A stretch of 64,000 nucleotides of DNA, taken from Prorocentrum cordatum (Eukaryota > Sar > Dinophyceae > Prorocentrales > Prorocentraceae). How positions within the stretch are numbered: the first letter of the stretch is position 1; each line of letters starts with the position of its first letter. Of this stretch, positions 43,384 to 51,920 are shown piece after piece. The stretch covers positions 384,501-448,500 of the forward strand of contig CAUYUJ010001448.1 of the NCBI GenBank assembly GCA_963575745.1, in the 5' to 3' direction. Made by a program: the position numbers and the translations under genes. The notes under the pieces were generated by a model that saw nothing but the letters and a program-made list of their open reading frames with translations, searched no databases and was not told where the DNA came from.

Positions 43384-43698
43384 TAGAGCTTCCGTGAGCT
43401 AGCAGCTGGAGGCTTGAGAGTGATCCCTGGGACAATGTGCAAACTTTCGGTCGGTCGTACAACTTTGTGAGAGATTTGAACATTCGTTTTGAGAACCGTA
43501 TTTTTCGCACCTCTAGTCGATTTTTTCGCGTTTGTCAATGAATTCTCAGGTACGTAGCTGCAGCATTGCTATCAAAAGGCGGATCCGCCAATCGGTGAAC
43601 ACTAAAGACCTCGGTTTTCGAGTTTTCACCTCGCGTATCAGAAAAGCTCCCGTCACGTGTTCTAAGCAGCGCCGTGTGCGGAAAGAGCTCTAGGAAGC
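43384..43698 (-). repeat. Body H relative (-)
   Basis: ATTCTCAGGTACGTAGCTGC, AGCATTGCTATCAAAAGG and CGCCGTGTGCGGAAAGAGCT, the body H landmarks in reverse with considerable divergence. Confidence 0.7.
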
Positions 43699-43735
43699 TG
43701 CGGCGGTAACCTGGTTGACGGTTTATTGCCGGCTT
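43699..43735 (-). repeat. Hub hairpin 25 (degenerate)
   Basis: TGCGGCGGTAAC, CTGGTTGAC, GGTTTATTGCCGGC. Confidence 0.8.
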
Positions 43736-43736
43736 C

Positions 43737-44025
43737 CAGTTCCCGGAGAGCTCTCTGAGAGCAAGAGGGTTTTCGATTGGAAGCCAGACGGAGGTGGTGC
43801 GCCCCAGCGATCCATCTTCGCCATCCCAGAATCCCCGCAGCAGCTCGCCCGACCCGGGAGCTGGTTCGGAAAAGGTTCTGGCAAGCGTCTACGCGTGCCT
43901 GCACGCGTGCAGGCGCGTGTGAAAGCGTTCCTGGCATGGTTTCCGAAGCGATTCAGGGTGAACCCCGAGCTCTCTCGAGAGATGATTCCCAGAGGTCTCC
44001 TCGCTCTTCGGGTCGACTCTTGAGC
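43737..44025 (-). repeat. Module D copy (-)
   Basis: TTCCCGGAGAGCTCTCTGAG, GGAGGTGGTGCGCCCCAGCG, CTACGCGTGCCTGCACGCGT and CTCGCTCTTCGGGTC. Confidence 0.78.
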
Positions 44026-44558
44026 TAGTCGGTAAGAAAAATATCGACGGCACTTTTGCTGACTTTTCGTCGGTTCGAAATACTCTCGCGCAGCGCCCCA
44101 GAGGGCCCCCAAGGCTCTGCAAGACATATACTGTGCCCGAGATTCTCTTTGCTCTCAGGGTTTTAGACGCTCAGAGCTCTGAACTGGGGCTACTAGGTCG
44201 CGAACCTATTCGTATTGTTCGAGTCATCTTGAGAGATGCTGTCGGTTTTCTGCACGCCGCAGGGCTGGTAATCACAGGAATTGATTCGGAGACATCAAGC
44301 GCGGCCGGCTGTCGCATTCAGATGTCTGAACTCGGTCTGATACTCGAGCTAGATTCGGAAAACTATTTGTATTGTTCGAGTGCTCTTGAGAGTTCCTGTC
44401 GATTTTCGCGCGTAACTCGGGCTGTAGGAGAGCTACGGAGCTCGTGCGCACAGAAAACGATCCAGAAGTATAAGGGGAGCTTGGCTGTTGCATCGACAGG
44501 TCTGAGATCGTTTAGGATGAAAATTCTTTTCGTTCTCTGCAATTTTTTTCGACAGAGT
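44026..44558 (-). repeat. sat180 fragments and D end (-)
   Basis: A tail fragment (AAATATCGACGGCACTTTTG), a D end with GGTTTTAGACGCTCAGAGC, then two sat180 units and a head (GCAATTTTTTTCGACAGAG). Confidence 0.7.
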
Positions 44559-44597
44559 CCCCCGGCGGTGGCGAAGGTTGACGGTTTACCGCCGGCG
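44559..44597 (-). repeat. Hub hairpin 26
   Basis: CCCGGCGGTGGC, GAAGGTTGAC, GGTTTACCGCCGGC. Followed by doubled GGACGCTACCAA tags. Confidence 0.85.
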
Positions 44598-45193
44598 CCC
44601 AGTTGGACGCTACCAAGTGGACGCTACCAATGGACACATCAGGCGCGTCCGTCTGTCGAATCCAGAGCTCAGAACTCGATATGCTGCCCGATCTAGGTCC
44701 GCGAAACTGTGTTCGAGCCATTCTGAGAGGTGCTGTCGGTTCTCTGCACTTAACTCGAGCTACAGGGGGACTGCAGAGCTGGTAATCACAGGAATCGATT
44801 CGGAGACCTCAGACGCGTCCGCCTGTCGCATACCTCGTAGAGCTCTCTGGCATCGATGAGCTAGAGGAGTTCCGGCGCGGGGTGGAGCTAGTTGGTCGAC
44901 CCGGCCAGAAAGGACAAAGTGGTAACCTTTGGGTGGTTTTGCAATTTTTTGAAAGATATTTAATAATTCATTTTGAGAAAGCAGATTTTTATTTACTCCG
45001 AGCATTGGCATATAAACTTCGTTCCCTGAGCAACTCAGCTCTCTAGAGCCATTTTCAGTACCAGTTCATTTGGAGGAACCGACTTCATGTTAAGTCCGAA
45101 AAATCCGAACTTGGAGTTTTTGTAGAGAAGCTCGAAGAAGCTCTCCGCTTTGATCCTGAGCTGCCTCACGGATGCAAGGAGCTCTACGAGGTT
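44598..45193 (-). repeat. Tags, one sat180 unit, link B and body I (-)
   Basis: TTGGACGCTACCAAGTGGAC, one satellite unit to 44835, link B (CCTCGTAGAGCTCTCTGGC to GTGGAGCTAGTTGG), and body I reversed to GAGCTCTACGAGG. The whole run is duplicated at 49441-50043. Confidence 0.82.
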
Positions 45194-45231
45194 CCCGGCG
45201 GTGACCAGGTTGAGGGTTCACCGCCGGCGCC
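45194..45231 (-). repeat. Hub hairpin 27
   Basis: CCCGGCGGTGACC, AGGTTGAG, GGTTCACCGCCGGC: the same compensated GGTGA/TCACC type as hubs 7 and 10, again next to body I. Confidence 0.86.
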
Positions 45232-45665
45232 AGTTCAGAGGTCTGAACTCGGTCTTATACTCGAGCTCGGTTTACCAAACTATTTGCATTGTTCGAGTCA
45301 TCTTGAGATGTGCTGTCGATTTACGCACGTAACGCGGGCTGAAGGAGAGCTACAGAGCTCGTAGAGAAGAGAATTCCCGGGCAGCTCGCTGAGAGCTAAA
45401 GGGTTTAAGATTAGAAGCCGGACGGTGGTGGTGCCTGCCAGGAGCTCCTCCACGGCGGTCCACAGGCCTCGCAGGAACTCCGGCGACCCGGCAGCGCGTC
45501 AGGGAGAGCTTCCGGCAAGCTTCCACGCATGCCTGCATGCGTGCAGGCACGCATGGAAGCGTTTCTGGCAGCGCTTCCGCAGCGCCCCAGGGGGGCCCCC
45601 AAGGCTCTCCAGGAAAGATTTCCCGTTCCCGAGATTCTCTTTGCTCTCCGGGTTTCAGACGCTGT
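45232..45665 (-). repeat. sat180 unit plus module D (empty-site paralogue of the L3 target)
   Basis: A partial satellite unit (to 45365) and a complete module D with the near-perfect palindrome around CACGCATGCCTGCATGCGTG at about 45520-45560. It matches both flanks of L3 and shows the uninterrupted arrangement TTCCGGCAAGCTTCC. Confidence 0.85.
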
Positions 45666-46567
45666 CAAGTTCGGACGCGCTGGAGAGCTAGTTGGCTAGA
45701 AAAATCTCGACGGAACTTTTGCTGATTTTTGGTCGGTTGAAAATTTTGTTCTCGAAATTTGAACATTCGTTAGAACTCTAGTATTTGTTTCCTTGATATT
45801 CGATCTTATTACCGCTCGCCATCTTGATTTCAGCTCGATCGGATGAATATTACTGTCGACAAGCACTGTGGCGGGATCGGCCGTTTCGAGTCATCTTGAT
45901 ACGCGCTATCGGTATATTGGACTTAACTCGGGCTTCAGGACAGCTATAGAGCTGGTAAGCACAGCTAATCGATTCAGAATGATCAGGCGCGTTCGTCTGT
46001 TGCATTCAGAGATCTTAACTCGGTCTGCTAGCCGAGCTAGCTCTGCAAACCTATTCGTATTATTCGAGTCATCTTGACAGGCGCTCTCGGTTTTCTGTAC
46101 TAAACTCGAGCTCTAGGAGAGCTGATACTTGCAGAAACCGATTCAGAATCATCAGTCGCGTTTGTCTGTTGAATCCCGAGCTCTGAACTCGGTCTGCTGC
46201 CAGATCTAGGTCCGCAAAAAATATTCGTTTTGTTCGAGTTATCCTGAGAGGTGCTCTCGGTTTTCTGCACTGAACTCGAGCTGGGGGAGGGCCGCAGGGC
46301 TGGTGGTCACAGGAATCGGTTTCCAGACATCAGGCGCGTCTCCCTGTCGAATCCAGAGCTCGGAACTCGGTCTGCTGCCCGAACTAGTTCCGCAAAACTA
46401 TTCGTATTGTTCCTGTCATCCTGAGCGTTGCTCTCGGTTTTCTGCACTCAACTCGGGCTGTAGGGGGGCTGTAGGGTTGGTAATTACAGGAATCGTTTCG
46501 GCGACATCAGACGCGTGTGCCTGTCGCATTCAAAGGTCTGAATGCAGCCAGGAAGCTCGACGAGTCC
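45666..46567 (-). repeat. sat180 array 20 (-)
   Basis: Tail (45675-45900), about four units, no complete head (GAATGCAGCCAGGAAGCTCG). Confidence 0.88.
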
Positions 46568-46606
46568 CCCGGCGGTAACAAAGGTTGACGGTTTACCGCC
46601 GGCGCC
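46568..46606 (-). repeat. Hub hairpin 28
   Basis: CCCGGCGGTAACA, AAGGTTGAC, GGTTTACCGCCGGC. Confidence 0.88.
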
Positions 46607-47680
46607 CATCTCGACGGACCTTTTGCTGACTTTTGGTCGGTTGAAAATTTCGTTCTCGGAATTCAACAATTCGTTTGAGCTCTAGTATTTTTTCTGACCA
46701 TATTCGATCTTATCTCCGCTAACCATCTCAATCTCAGCTCGATCGGGTAAATATTTCTGCAAAAAAGCATCGCGGCGGGATCGGCTGTTTCGGGTCATCT
46801 TGATACGCGTTGTCGGTATTTTGTACTTAACTCGAGCTGTAGGGCAGCTACAGAGCTCATCCTCACAGAAATCGATTGCAAATCATCAGGCGCGTTCGTT
46901 TGTTCCACCTAGAGGTCTGAACTCGGTTTGCTGCCCGAGCTAGGTCCGCGAAACTATTCGTGTTGTTGGAGTCATCTTGAGACGTGCTGACAGTTCACTT
47001 AACTCGGGCTGTAGGGGGGCTACAGGGCTCGTACTCACAGGAATCGATTCGGAGACATCAGGCGCGTTCGCCCGCCGAATCCACAGCTCGGAACTGGGTG
47101 TGCTGCCCGAGCTAGGTTCGTAAAACTATTCGTATTCGTCGAGTCATCTTGAGAGGTGCTGTCCGTTTTCTGCGCTTAACTCGGGCTGTAAGGGGGCTGC
47201 AGGGTTGATAATCACTGGAATTCAGAGACATCAGTCGCGTCCGCCTGTCGCATTCAGAGCTCTGAACTGGGTCTGCTAGGTCCGCGAACCTATTCGTATT
47301 GTTCGAGTCATCTTCAGAGATGCTGTCGATTTTCTGCACTTAACTCGGGCTGTAAGGGGGCCGCAGGGCTGGTAACCACAGGAATCGATTCGGAGACATC
47401 AAGCGCGTCCGCCTGTTGCATTCAGATGTCTGAACTCGGTCTGATACTCGAGCTAGATTCGGAAAACTATTTGTATTGTTCGAGTGTTCTTGAGAGGTGC
47501 TGTCGATTTTCGCACGTAACTCGGGCTGTAGGAGAGCTACGGAGCTCGTGCGCACAGAAAACGATCCAGAAGCATGAGGGGCGCTTGGCTGTTGCATCGA
47601 GAGGTCGGAAATCGTTTAGGATGAAAAAACTTTTCGTTCTCTGCAATTTTTTCGACATCATATATGCTCAGGAAGCTCTA
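46607..47680 (-). repeat. sat180 array 21 (-)
   Basis: Tail from mid-sequence (ATCTCGACGGACCTTTTGCT), about five units, head ending CATATATGCTCAGGAAGCTC. Confidence 0.88.
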
Positions 47681-47696
47681 CGAGTCCCCCCGGCTC
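47681..47696 (-). repeat. Hub hairpin 29, left half (split by retrocopy)
   Basis: CTACGAGTCCCCCCGGC, cut off by the inserted sequence. Right half at 49418. Confidence 0.75.
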
Positions 47697-47780
47697 AAGA
47701 AAATCTCGGCTCAAGGCGCTTGACATTTGATCCCCTCTGCCTGGGTAACCTCCAGTGGGATCGAGTGCGCGTCAGGGAGT

Positions 47781-47950
47781 CACACGTTTGTCGCCTAGAG
47801 TGATATTGCACTGCCATTCAGTTGACACGTTTGATCGCCTTGAGTGGTCTTCAATTGATTTGTTTCACACGTTTGTCGCCTAGAGTGATATTGCGCTGCC
47901 ATTCGTTTGACACGTTTGATTGCCTTGAGTTGTCTTCAATTGATTTGTTT
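47781..47950 (+). repeat. 85-bp tandem duplication in the leader
   Basis: CACACGTTTGTCGCCTAGAG starts at 47781 and again at 47866. The two units differ at a few bases, such as GCACTGCC/GCGCTGCC and GATCGCC/GATTGCC. Confidence 0.9.
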
Positions 47951-47989
47951 TGCTGGGTGCTTCCGAGGCAGTCTCTGCAATCGTTCGTT

Positions 47990-48988
47990 ATGCCACACGT
48001 GCGGAGGGCAAGTGCTCGCATTATGCGTCGGGCGCTGGCTGTTCAAAACGGATACTGTGTGCATTTACCTATTCGTTTGTCTCTGGATGGTTTGGTGCCA
48101 CCTACGTGTCGCCCACCACCAGGGCTGGAGCGGGCAACTGCCGATTTGGTTCTAGATTATCTCTTGTTGCGCGATCTACCTGTTGTTAAACGCAGTTTGG
48201 AGGAGGAGGAGGAGGAGGCTGACATTAAGACTGTTTCGGAGAGTCTTTCTTGCCGTTTGCAGGCTTCTGAATCGCTGGTTGATGTAGATATTGGAGTGCA
48301 GGCTTCTGAATCGCTGGTTGATGTTGGAGTGCAGACGGTTGATGTTGCGGACTTTCATTGTGAAGTCGGCTGTCAGACAGATAGTGTCGTTGGGATGGAG
48401 GGAGGAGCTTCAGGAGTTCTTCTTGGGACAGTGACTGTGGCGGCGGAGGAGGAGCTGGAGGCACCCTCGAGTGCGGAGTCTTCTCCGAACGTGCAGTCTG
48501 ATTCTGATAGCCGCGCCTTGTCAGGAGCGTCCCAGGGGCGTCTGAATCGTCCCGTCACGCTCAATGAGGTATCGAAGGAGTCGCGCCAGAGGACTCGAGG
48601 GAGAGATCGTGACAAGGGCAAGGGGACATCGACGTGCTCTCAGGCCACCATTGCCGATGTCAAAGCGTGGATTGACGCTGTTGCCAGCATCAACGAGTTG
48701 AATGCGATCCAGTATTTAAAGAACGGAATGGATTTGTTTGATAAGCTGGTGACAGAACGTGGGTTCCCTACAAAGAAGGCCCAAAAAGATTATGCTCGGA
48801 AACTGTATGAGATGCTCCAGAATGTGCAAGCGACGCTGGAGGATCTTCTAGGATTCTTCGAGGTGCACAGGTTCTTGACAGGACAAATGAACCGCGCCGA
48901 GATGGCCAAGTTTCTTGAGGTTTCCAAGTGCAGCGATTACCGAATAATATTCTTCGGACGCCCGAGGAGTTTCGACAAGTTGGGATGA
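47990..48988 (+). CDS. Uncharacterised 332-residue protein of the retrocopy
   Basis: The first ATG of the long frame is at 47990. Upstream codons stay open to about 47822 but contain no earlier ATG. Residues ~1-60 are basic then hydrophobic, with RPPPGLERA. A run of six Glu follows, then an internal duplication (LQASESLVDV / VQASESLVDV) and acidic Ser-rich sequence. The central part is basic (RQRTRGRDRDKGKG). The C-terminal ~110 residues look like a helical domain (DVKAWIDAVASINELNAIQY, LYEMLQNVQATLEDLLGFFE). No signal peptide or membrane segment, and no catalytic motif. Not similar by eye to the LINE ORF1 proteins in this window. I do not recognise the family. Coding-like composition, a clean stop and absence of introns fit a retroposed host gene. 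Whether it is expressed is unknown. Confidence 0.55.
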   Translation: MPHVRRASARIMRRALAVQNGYCVHLPIRLSLDGLVPPTCRPPPGLERATADLVLDYLLLRDLPVVKRSLEEEEEEADIKTVSESLSCRLQASESLVDVDIGVQASESLVDVGVQTVDVADFHCEVGCQTDSVVGMEGGASGVLLGTVTVAAEEELEAPSSAESSPNVQSDSDSRALSGASQGRLNRPVTLNEVSKESRQRTRGRDRDKGKGTSTCSQATIADVKAWIDAVASINELNAIQYLKNGMDLFDKLVTERGFPTKKAQKDYARKLYEMLQNVQATLEDLLGFFEVHRFLTGQMNRAEMAKFLEVSKCSDYRIIFFGRPRSFDKLG

Positions 48989-49417
48989 AGCTATTCGTGC
49001 GCACTTGTATGCAGCTTTCGGTTTAGAACAGCGAAGGCTGTAATGCTTGTATCTCACCTGTTCTTGTTTTCCTCACTTTATCTCTCTGTTTGACCTCTCG
49101 CTGGAGCCATGATGGCTCTACGGCCCGTTGTGGGCCCCACTGAGCGCTTCAGGTGTGTAAAGGGCAGGGGCCCCTCATCTTCTTCAGGTGACGTTCTTCC
49201 ACGGGTTGTTTCCCCGTCTAATTCGTTGATTACTTCACATGTGACGTTGAGCATACGCCTCTTGTCATACGGCGGGTTGAACATGCGTATTTCGGACTGG
49301 TTTGATGTGAATAAGAGTTTGTGCTCACTCACGCCTTGCCTGTTTGGATACGTCCGCTCCTTGCTCCGACTAGGCTGGAAAGCCTGCACAGTCGACCGCA
49401 AAGTCCGCAAAAAACGA
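48989..49417 (+). other. 3' trailer of the retrocopy
   Basis: Contains CCCGTTGTGGGCCCCACTGA and a pyrimidine-rich stretch, but no long coding frame in continuity with the ORF. Ends CCGCAAAAAACGA. Confidence 0.5.
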
Positions 49418-49444
49418 AGGTTGACGGTTTACCGCCGGCGCCCA
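49418..49444 (-). repeat. Hub hairpin 29, right half
   Basis: AGGTTGACGGTTTACCGCCG then GCGCCCAGT. Confidence 0.85.
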
Positions 49445-50043
49445 GTTGGACGCTACCAAGTGGACGCTACCAATGGACACATCAGGCGCGTCCGCCTGTC
49501 GAATCCAGAGCTCAGAACTCGATATGCTGCCCGATCTAGGTCCGCGAAACTATTCGTTGTGTTCGAGCCATTCTGAGAGGTGCTGTCGGTTTTCTGCACT
49601 TAACTCGAGCTGCAGGGGGGCTGCAGGGCTGGTAATCACAGGAATCGATTCGGAGACCTCAGACGCGTCCGCCTGTCGCATACCTCGTAGAGCTCTCCGG
49701 CATCGATGAGCTAGAGGAGTTCCGGCGCGGGGTGGAGCTAGTTGGTCGACCCGGCCAGAAAGGACAAAGTGGTAACTTTTGGGTGGTTTTGCAATTTTTT
49801 GAAAGATATTTAACAATTCATTTTGAGAAAGCAGATTTTTATTTACTCCGAGCATTGGCATATAAACTTCGTTCTTTGAGCAGCTCAGCTCTCTAGAGCC
49901 ATTTTCAGTACCAGTTCATCTGGAGGAACCGACTTCATGTTGAGTCCGAAAAATCCGAACTTGGAGTTTTTGTAGAAAAGCTCGAAGAAGCTCTCCGCTT
50001 TGATCCTGAGCTGCCTCACGGATGCAAGGAGCTCTACGAGGTT
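49441..50043 (-). repeat. Tags, sat180 unit, link B, body I (duplicate of 44598-45193)
   Basis: Near-identical to the 44.6-kb block, including the doubled GGACGCTACCAA tags. Body I again ends GAGCTCTACGAGG. Confidence 0.88.
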
Positions 50044-50081
50044 CCCGGCGGTGACCAGGTTGACGGTTCACCGCTGGCGCC
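50044..50081 (-). repeat. Hub hairpin 30 (start of L3 target duplication)
   Basis: CCCGGCGGTGACC, AGGTTGAC, GGTTCACCGCTGGC. One arm base changed (CTGG). Confidence 0.86.
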
Positions 50082-50367
50082 AGTTCAGAGGTCTGAACTC
50101 GGTCTTATACTCGAGCTCGGTTTACCAAACTATTTGCATTGTTCGAGTCATCTTGAGATGTGCTGTCGATTTACGCACGTAACGCGGGCTGAAGGAGAGC
50201 TACAGAGCTCGTAGAGAAGAGAATTCCCGGGGAGCTCGCTGAGAGCTAAAGGGTTTAAGATTAGAAGCCGGACGGTGGTGGTGCCTGCCAGGAGCTCCTC
50301 CACGGCGGTCCACAGGCCTCGCAGAAACTCCGGCGACCCGGCAGCGCGTCAGGGAGAGCTTCCGGCA
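50054..50367 (+). repeat. Long direct repeat, 5' copy (L3 flank)
   Basis: 314 bp from ACCAGGTTGACGG to GAGAGCTTCCGGCA. Differs from the 3' copy at 5 positions by eye. Shares three variants with it (GACGG, CCGGGGAGC, GCAGAAACTCC) that the 45.2-kb paralogue lacks. Confidence 0.88.
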
Positions 50368-50370
50368 GCT

Positions 50371-50663
50371 TCGGTTGGTTTGTCCAACCTGCACCACAGG
50401 ACCGACGTCGAGTTGGGGAGACTCGCAAGGCGACTGCGATCTTTCATAAGCTCAAGACTGTTGCCACCGCTCTCATCACTTTTGAGCCTGAAGGGCCTGC
50501 GAAGGCTTGGGCATACCTGCAGAAGGATAGTCAGAGTGATAAAGTGTGTGTAGGTACGTGGACGGATACCGTGGGATGGAAGTTCGTGGCCGAGCGGGTC
50601 CAGCACATCGATTCAGGTCTGGACTGCAAGACTTGGGAGAGGCAGGTGAACAGCAGCTCGTGA
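50371..50663 (+). pseudogene. L3 ORF1, C-terminal fragment
   Basis: Encodes the last ~95 residues of ORF1 (FHKLKTVATALITFEPEG, TDTVGWKFVAERVQHID). The stop UGA at 50661-50663 is followed by CGGTGCCC. No start, because of the 5' truncation. Confidence 0.8.
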
Positions 50664-51920
50664 CGGTGCCCAGCTTCTGTTGGAGGTTGGAACGTTCGGA
50701 GGTTGGGAAGATACACCTCCGAGTGCATGAATCACATTGCCGAATTAAAGATTTCCATCGTCGGGGTCCAAGAGAGCCAGTTCTTACACGACTTGGATCT
50801 TGCAGATGCGGGTTGGGATATACATCGCTCGGCAGATGAAGGGGAGAACGTGGGGAGACGGGCTGCCATCTTGTGCCGAGGTGTATGGAGACATCTGCTT
50901 ATCGATGTTGTGTGTGGTCGTCGCTGGGTCATTGCGATCTTTCGCAAGCTCATCTTCGTTTCTGTCTATCTCCCTCATAAGGAGTCTGAGCGGGGTGCAC
51001 AGGGTGAAGCACGCCGTTCTCCTGAAGGGTTTCTCGCTAGTTTCAAGCTCTATACGGACGTGTTATCGGATCTTGTTGCACATGTCTCTGCGGCCAAAAA
51101 GAGATTTCACATTGAGGAGGTTGTTATTTCGGCTGACGCCAACGTGGAGGTTTTCCCGCACCACAGGATCAATGGGGTGGAGGTTACGGGGGAGGCGGTG
51201 AATGGGCCTATACGTAAGAGGGGGAGGTCTAGTGGAGGTGACGAAAGTAGAGCCAACAGGATGCGGGAGATGTACTCGGGGGCCTCTCTGAAGACCATGG
51301 GGGCCCTCAAGTTGCAGCTAGCTAACACTTTTGGGAATCGTCAGCCTACTTGGAGACACAATTCAAGCACATACGAGCACGTTTATGATTATCTTGCGGT
51401 CCCAGCTTCTTGGATGACTCCAGAGGTGACTTGTTCTTGGGTTGTGCCGTCCCAGGTCCCACGGTCTGAGGCGACGGAAAGGGCGTTTAGCGATCACAAG
51501 CTCTTGTGTGCCGAGATGCCCGCCCAGCATGCTCAGTTGAGGTACCGACGTCGGCCTCAGCTCAAGACTTGGAAGCTTCAGCCAGGGTTCGAGCTCCAGC
51601 AAACAGCCGGCTTGGAGAGAGCGATCTGCCAGCCCGAGCTCGTGAATCATATCCACACGGACGTAGGTTTTGAGGTCATGACACAGAGTATACTTGAAGG
51701 TGCCGGCGAGACTTTGGATATCTCCCGTTCTCATGGTCAGCCTGTTTCAGATTATCCCAGATATTCGGAGGAGGATTTACTGATTAAGGAGGAGTTCTTT
51801 AAGGTCAGGAAGAGGTGGAGGATGGCACGATATGGCGGGGCTAACGTGGGACAGGAGGAGTACGAGAGAGTCCAGGAGGAGTATAAGGGGACAGCTAAGC
51901 GGTGGCGTCGAGTTCGTTAG
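50664..51920 (+). pseudogene. L3 pol, 5' part: APE endonuclease, up to a nonsense codon
   Basis: In frame with ORF1 after its UGA. Endonuclease blocks GGWNVRRLG, VGVQESQF, SVYLPHKE, ISADANVEV, YDYLAVPASW and FSDHKLL are intact. The frame ends at TAG (51918-51920), where L2 has AAG in ...VRKRHDRACELY. The frame then continues without further damage, so this is a single recent nonsense change. Confidence 0.85.

Larger units (their letters stand above)
47692..49417 (+). mobile_element. Retroposed cDNA-like insert in a hub hairpin
   Basis: About 1.7 kb of non-satellite DNA with one long open frame, a leader, a trailer of about 430 bp and a short A-rich end (GCAAAAAACGA). The end joins AGGTTGACGG exactly as the LINEs do. 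The 5' edge carries GGCTCAAG twice, 16 nt apart (47692 and 47708). ATCTCGGCTCAAG at 47703-47715 matches the last 13 nt of the dinoflagellate spliced leader at 11 positions. A trans-spliced mRNA copied in trans by the LINE enzyme would look like this. A non-autonomous element is the alternative. Confidence 0.6.
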
